20,321 bases of DNA from Actinomycetes bacterium (GTDB lineage: Bacteria; Actinomycetota; Actinomycetes; Actinomycetales; Cellulomonadaceae). Each line of letters opens with the position of its first letter. Within the stretch, counting starts at the first letter, position 1. Below the pieces are notes generated by a model that was not told the DNA's origin, ran no database searches, and saw only the letters and a program-made list of their open reading frames with translations. The stretch lies in the NCBI GenBank assembly GCA_023389455.1, contig JAEWEJ010000240.1:1-20321 (forward strand), in the 5' to 3' direction. The position numbers and the translations under genes are program-made. Shown here in pieces: positions 18,113 to 20,321 of this stretch.

Positions 18113-19501
18113 TCAGACGCCGTCGGCGCGTCGCCCGTCGACGACCCGGGCGGCGGCACGGGCCTTGCCGACGTCGCCCCGGGGGTCGCCGCCCACGTCA
18201 TCACCGGGGTCGTGCAGCATGTGCGACTGCACCAGCTCGTGCCGCTGCACGTACGTGTTGGCGACGGCCTGGATCGTCGCCGCGATCGGCAGCGCGAGGA
18301 ACGCGCCCAGCGCACCGAACACCGCGCCGAACGCCAGCACCACGACGAACGACACGGCCGGGTTCATCTCCAGCGCCCGCGCGGACACCTTGGGCGCCAG
18401 CCACAGGTTCTCGACCTGCTGGTACGCCAGGATGAACGCGAGCACGCCGAGCGCCTGCGGCAGGCCCTGCGACGTCAGTGCGACCGCGACGGGCAGCGCG
18501 CCGCCGATGTACGTGCCGATCGTCGGGACGAACTGCGAGACGACGCCGGTGAACAGCGCGAGCGGCAGCGAGTACGGCGTGCCGAGGATCGCCAGGAAGG
18601 CGAACGTGGCGGCGGTCGCGATCGCCGCCAGCACGATGCGCGTGTTGATGAAGTCCGAGACCTTGACCTGGGTGACCTCCCACAGCCGCAGCACCTCCTG
18701 CTGGCGGTTCGGGGTGAGCCAGCGGCAGATCGACGCGCGGAACCGGGGGCCGGCCGCCAGCAGGTAGTAGGTCACCAGCAGGATCGTCAGCGTCGCGAAG
18801 ACGCCACCGAGGATCGTCGTGCCGACGAGCAGCGCACCCGAGGCGACCTCGGTCCCCCACTCCTCCGCGCCCTGGCGCAGCAGCTCGGCGACGTCCGGCA
18901 CCTCCACGTCGAAGCGGTCCTGCACCATCTCCTGCGCGGACGTGTACAGGTCGGGGACGTTGCCGACGAGCTGGACGAGCTGCTGCACGAACAGGTTGCC
19001 GAACAGCGTGGACACCACGAGGACGACCACGAGGCTCCCGAGCAGCGCGAACGCCGCCGCGGCCCCTCGCTTCCACCGGTGCCGCACCAGCCACACGACG
19101 ATGGGCTCGAGCGCGAGCGCCACGAAGAACGCGATGAGCAGGTTCACCAGCAGGCTCTGCAGGGCGCCGATCGCGTCCCACGCGAACAGGCCCACGAAGA
19201 CCGCGACGACCGCCATCGCCAGGCCCTTGCCCCACCAGCGCGGCGGGCGGCGGGCGTCGTGCTGCAGGGGACGCGTCCCCTCGTCGCCCGGGGAGTCGGG
19301 GGCACCGAGCAGCGGCGCGCCGGCGGACGGCGCGACGTCCGCGGTCCGCGGGGCGGCCGTCCGCGGGGCGGCCGCCTGCGGGTCCGTCGTCTGCGGGTCC
19401 GTCGTCTGCGGGTCGGTGGGCTGCGCGGCGGTGGGCTGCGCGTCCCCCGGGACGCCGTGCCCCGGGGAGTCGGGCGACGCGGGCGTGCTGTCGGTCGTCA
19501 C
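18113..19501 (-). CDS. AI-2E (PerM/UPF0118) family membrane transporter
   Basis: The 462-residue protein starts with about 90 hydrophilic residues rich in Pro, Thr, Gln and Ala, then has about eight hydrophobic segments. The first pair is at about 93-140, and the long soluble segment before the third carries VPDLYTSAQEMVQDRFDVEVPDVAELLRQ. The C-terminal part has TPYSLPLALFTGVVSQFVPTIGTYIGG and LAFILAYQQVENLWLAPKV, both characteristic of the family. Members include an exporter of autoinducer-2 and Na+/H+ antiporters, so the substrate is open. The start is a GTG at 19501 with GGAGG 8 nt upstream. The N-terminal tail includes a five-residue tandem repeat (PQTTD type) encoded by the 15-bp repeats at 19346-19435. 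Confidence 0.9.
   Translation of the reverse strand: MTTDSTPASPDSPGHGVPGDAQPTAAQPTDPQTTDPQTTDPQAAAPRTAAPRTADVAPSAGAPLLGAPDSPGDEGTRPLQHDARRPPRWWGKGLAMAVVAVFVGLFAWDAIGALQSLLVNLLIAFFVALALEPIVVWLVRHRWKRGAAAAFALLGSLVVVLVVSTLFGNLFVQQLVQLVGNVPDLYTSAQEMVQDRFDVEVPDVAELLRQGAEEWGTEVASGALLVGTTILGGVFATLTILLVTYYLLAAGPRFRASICRWLTPNRQQEVLRLWEVTQVKVSDFINTRIVLAAIATAATFAFLAILGTPYSLPLALFTGVVSQFVPTIGTYIGGALPVAVALTSQGLPQALGVLAFILAYQQVENLWLAPKVSARALEMNPAVSFVVVLAFGAVFGALGAFLALPIAATIQAVANTYVQRHELVQSHMLHDPGDDVGGDPRGDVGKARAAARVVDGRRADGV
19346..19435 (-). repeat. 15-bp in-frame tandem repeat (six units) in the AI-2E gene
   Basis: Six consecutive 15-bp units are visible. Two are ccgcggggcggccgt-like (19346-19375), two are identical ctgcgggtccgtcgt (19376-19405), and two are diverged (19406-19435). 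Each unit encodes five residues, giving repeats of the types AQPTD, PQTTD and PRTAA in the cytoplasmic N-terminal tail. Copy number could vary by slippage without shifting the frame. Confidence 0.8.
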
Positions 19502-19572
19502 GGGTGGGTCCTCCGCAGTGCGTGGCGTGGGGGGCGACGGGGGGCTGCTGACCTGCTGCTACGGCCGCACGA

Positions 19573-19585
19573 GGTGCCGGGCACC
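19573..19585 (-). other. Hairpin in the AI-2E gene leader
   Basis: GGTGC-CGG-GCACC is a perfect small inverted repeat. Flanking GCAC/GTGC (19567-19570 with 19586-19589) can extend the stem past a GA bulge. It lies in the roughly 90-nt leader predicted from the -10 at 19606-19601. No known leader-RNA family is recognised. Confidence 0.35.
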
Positions 19586-19600
19586 GTGCGTGCGGGCCCC

Positions 19601-19629
19601 ACCCTAGGACCGCGGGCGACCGCTAGGGT
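19601..19629. promoter_or_regulatory. Symmetric divergent promoter pair
   Basis: ACCCTAG (19601-19607) and CTAGGGT (19623-19629) are a perfect inverted repeat with a 15-bp spacer. Each half contains the -10 hexamer TAGGGT on opposite strands (minus 19606-19601, plus 19624-19629). The plus -10 is 6 bp before the ATG at 19636 (leaderless). The minus -10 would serve the AI-2E gene with a leader of about 90 nt. Each -10 occupies the place where the other's -35 should be. Confidence 0.5.
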
Positions 19630-19635
19630 CCGGAC

Positions 19636-20199
19636 ATGCCCAGCGGTGCCCCGGCCCCCGCCCCTCCCGTGATCGTCCGCGACGCGACGCCCGCCGACGG
19701 CGCCGCCTGCGCGGCGGTGTACGCGCCGTACGTGCGTGACGACGTGGTGTCGTTCGAGGACCGCCCGCCGACGCCGGCGGAGATGGCCGACCGCATCACC
19801 GCGGCGCTGGCGTCGCACGCCTGGCTGGTCGCGGTGCTGCCGCCCGGCCACCCCGACGCGGGGCGGGTCGTCGGGTACGCGTACGCCGTCCCGTTCGCGG
19901 CCCGTCCGGCGTACCGGTGGGCGTGCGAGACGAGCGTCTACCTCGAGCAAGGCCGGCGGCGCACGGGTGCCGGGCGGGCGCTGTACTCGGTGCTGCTCGA
20001 GCGCCTGGCCGCGCTCGGCTACCGGCAGGCGGTCGCCGGGTACGCCGAGCCGAACCCGTCCAGCGCGGGCCTGCACGCGGCACTCGGGTTCGAGGTCGTC
20101 GGCACGTTCCGCGACATCGGGTTCAAGCACGGTGCGTGGCGGGACGTCACCCGCGTCCAGCGCGCGCTGGGCGACGGAGCGACCACGCCGCCGGCGTGA
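19636..20199 (+). CDS. Phosphinothricin N-acetyltransferase-like GNAT
   Basis: The 187-residue acetyltransferase follows the Pat/Bar/MddA layout: IVRDATPADGAACAAVYAPYV near the N-terminus, VVSFEDRPPTPAEM (37-50), CETSVYL (97-103), the acetyl-CoA loop RRRTGAGRALY (107-117) and the C-terminal block PNPSSAGLHAALGFEVVGTF and DIGFKHGAWRDV (140-171). Chromosomal members acetylate methionine sulfone or sulfoximine, or phosphinothricin-like amino acids, and many have unknown natural substrates. The ATG at 19636 is preceded by TAGGGT at 6 bp and has no ribosome site. Its TGA overlaps the GTG of the next gene, so the two are probably co-transcribed and translationally coupled. Confidence 0.9.
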   Translation: MPSGAPAPAPPVIVRDATPADGAACAAVYAPYVRDDVVSFEDRPPTPAEMADRITAALASHAWLVAVLPPGHPDAGRVVGYAYAVPFAARPAYRWACETSVYLEQGRRRTGAGRALYSVLLERLAALGYRQAVAGYAEPNPSSAGLHAALGFEVVGTFRDIGFKHGAWRDVTRVQRALGDGATTPPA

Positions 20200-20321
20200 A
20201 CGGCGACCTGGGGCCCGCGGCGCTCGGCGGCCTGCTCGCCGGGTGGGGCATCGCCGTGCCCGTGGGCGCGGTGGGTGCGCTGCTCGTGCTGCTCGGCGCC
20301 CGGTACGGCCGACGCGTCGGC
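20196..20321 (+). CDS. LysE-family transporter, N-terminal fragment (cut by window end)
   Basis: A GTG at 20196 overlaps the stop of the acetyltransferase gene (GTGA), and the frame stays open to the window edge for 42 codons. The visible residues, including LGGLLAGWGIAVPVGAVGALLVLLGARYGRR, form one hydrophobic helix and the glycine/proline-rich GIAVPVGAVG stretch found at the start of LysE/RhtB-type amino-acid exporters. The coupling with an amino-acid-type acetyltransferase would fit export or detoxification of an amino-acid-like compound, but that is inference from two genes. Confidence 0.7.
   Translation, partial: MNGDLGPAALGGLLAGWGIAVPVGAVGALLVLLGARYGRRVG

Noticed and set aside
1..20321. 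Insertion sequences, prophage, integrase, attachment sites, CRISPR or tRNA genes
   Set aside because: No transposase, integrase, spaced direct repeats or cloverleaf was seen by eye. All genes have similar composition and normal chromosomal families. A covariance or profile search would be more sensitive.

Overview
The window is roughly 75% G+C, with GTG starts, ATGA/GTGA overlaps between genes, strong purine-rich ribosome sites on some genes and none on others, and gene families typical of Actinobacteria. I infer an actinobacterium of the Micrococcales, most likely a Cellulomonas relative. This rests on composition and family repertoire, not on a search. The genes look chromosomal. I see no insertion sequence, phage gene, CRISPR array, tRNA or rRNA.

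Layout. 1-118: possible end of an upstream gene and a hairpin. 120-2867 (minus): a four-gene operon in which every junction is a 4-bp ATGA overlap: six-pass membrane protein, small winged-helix regulator, ABC ATPase, ABC-2 permease. Its promoter appears leaderless and carries a perfect inverted repeat overlapping the -10 and the start codon. 3019-3909 (plus): CPBP-family membrane protein. 3959-4540 (minus): DUF308/HdeD-like membrane protein. 4688-4900 (minus): 70-residue helix-turn-helix protein, preceded by a perfect 16-bp palindrome. 5078-7684 (plus): 868-residue fusion of membrane segments, a kinase-like domain without catalytic residues, and an LPG-synthase-type (UPF0104) flippase-like domain.

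7792-8020 (minus): a clear cyclic-di-GMP-I (GEMM-I) riboswitch aptamer placed directly before the ribosome site of a 45-codon orphan ORF. 8274-8444 (minus): CsbD-like stress protein. 8477-11427 (minus): a bacteriophytochrome with a PP2C (SpoIIE/RsbU-type) output, overlapping a lysophospholipid-acyltransferase-like gene by 4 bp. Upstream on the same strand lie an aldo/keto reductase (11499-12476) and a lipoprotein-type penicillin-binding transpeptidase (12520-14505).

14759-15421 (plus) GNAT acetyltransferase and 15451-16299 (minus) luciferase-like oxidoreductase converge on a hairpin that contains both stop codons. 16647-17213 (plus) is an RsbW-like ATPase with no partner nearby. 17284-18066 (plus) is type I 3-dehydroquinate dehydratase (aroD). 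18113-19501 (minus) is an AI-2E family transporter with a 15-bp tandem repeat in its 5' coding region. 19636-20199 (plus) is a phosphinothricin-acetyltransferase-like GNAT, and 20196-end is the start of a LysE-type transporter.

How it fits together: three signalling inputs lie within 10 kb, namely second messenger (riboswitch), red/far-red light (phytochrome-PP2C) and an RsbW-type kinase/anti-sigma. Physical linkage between them is weak, so any shared pathway is inference. The most striking signals are the riboswitch with its undescribed mini-ORF and the repeated leaderless-promoter pattern, a -10 hexamer 6-7 nt before the start codon, in front of at least six genes.
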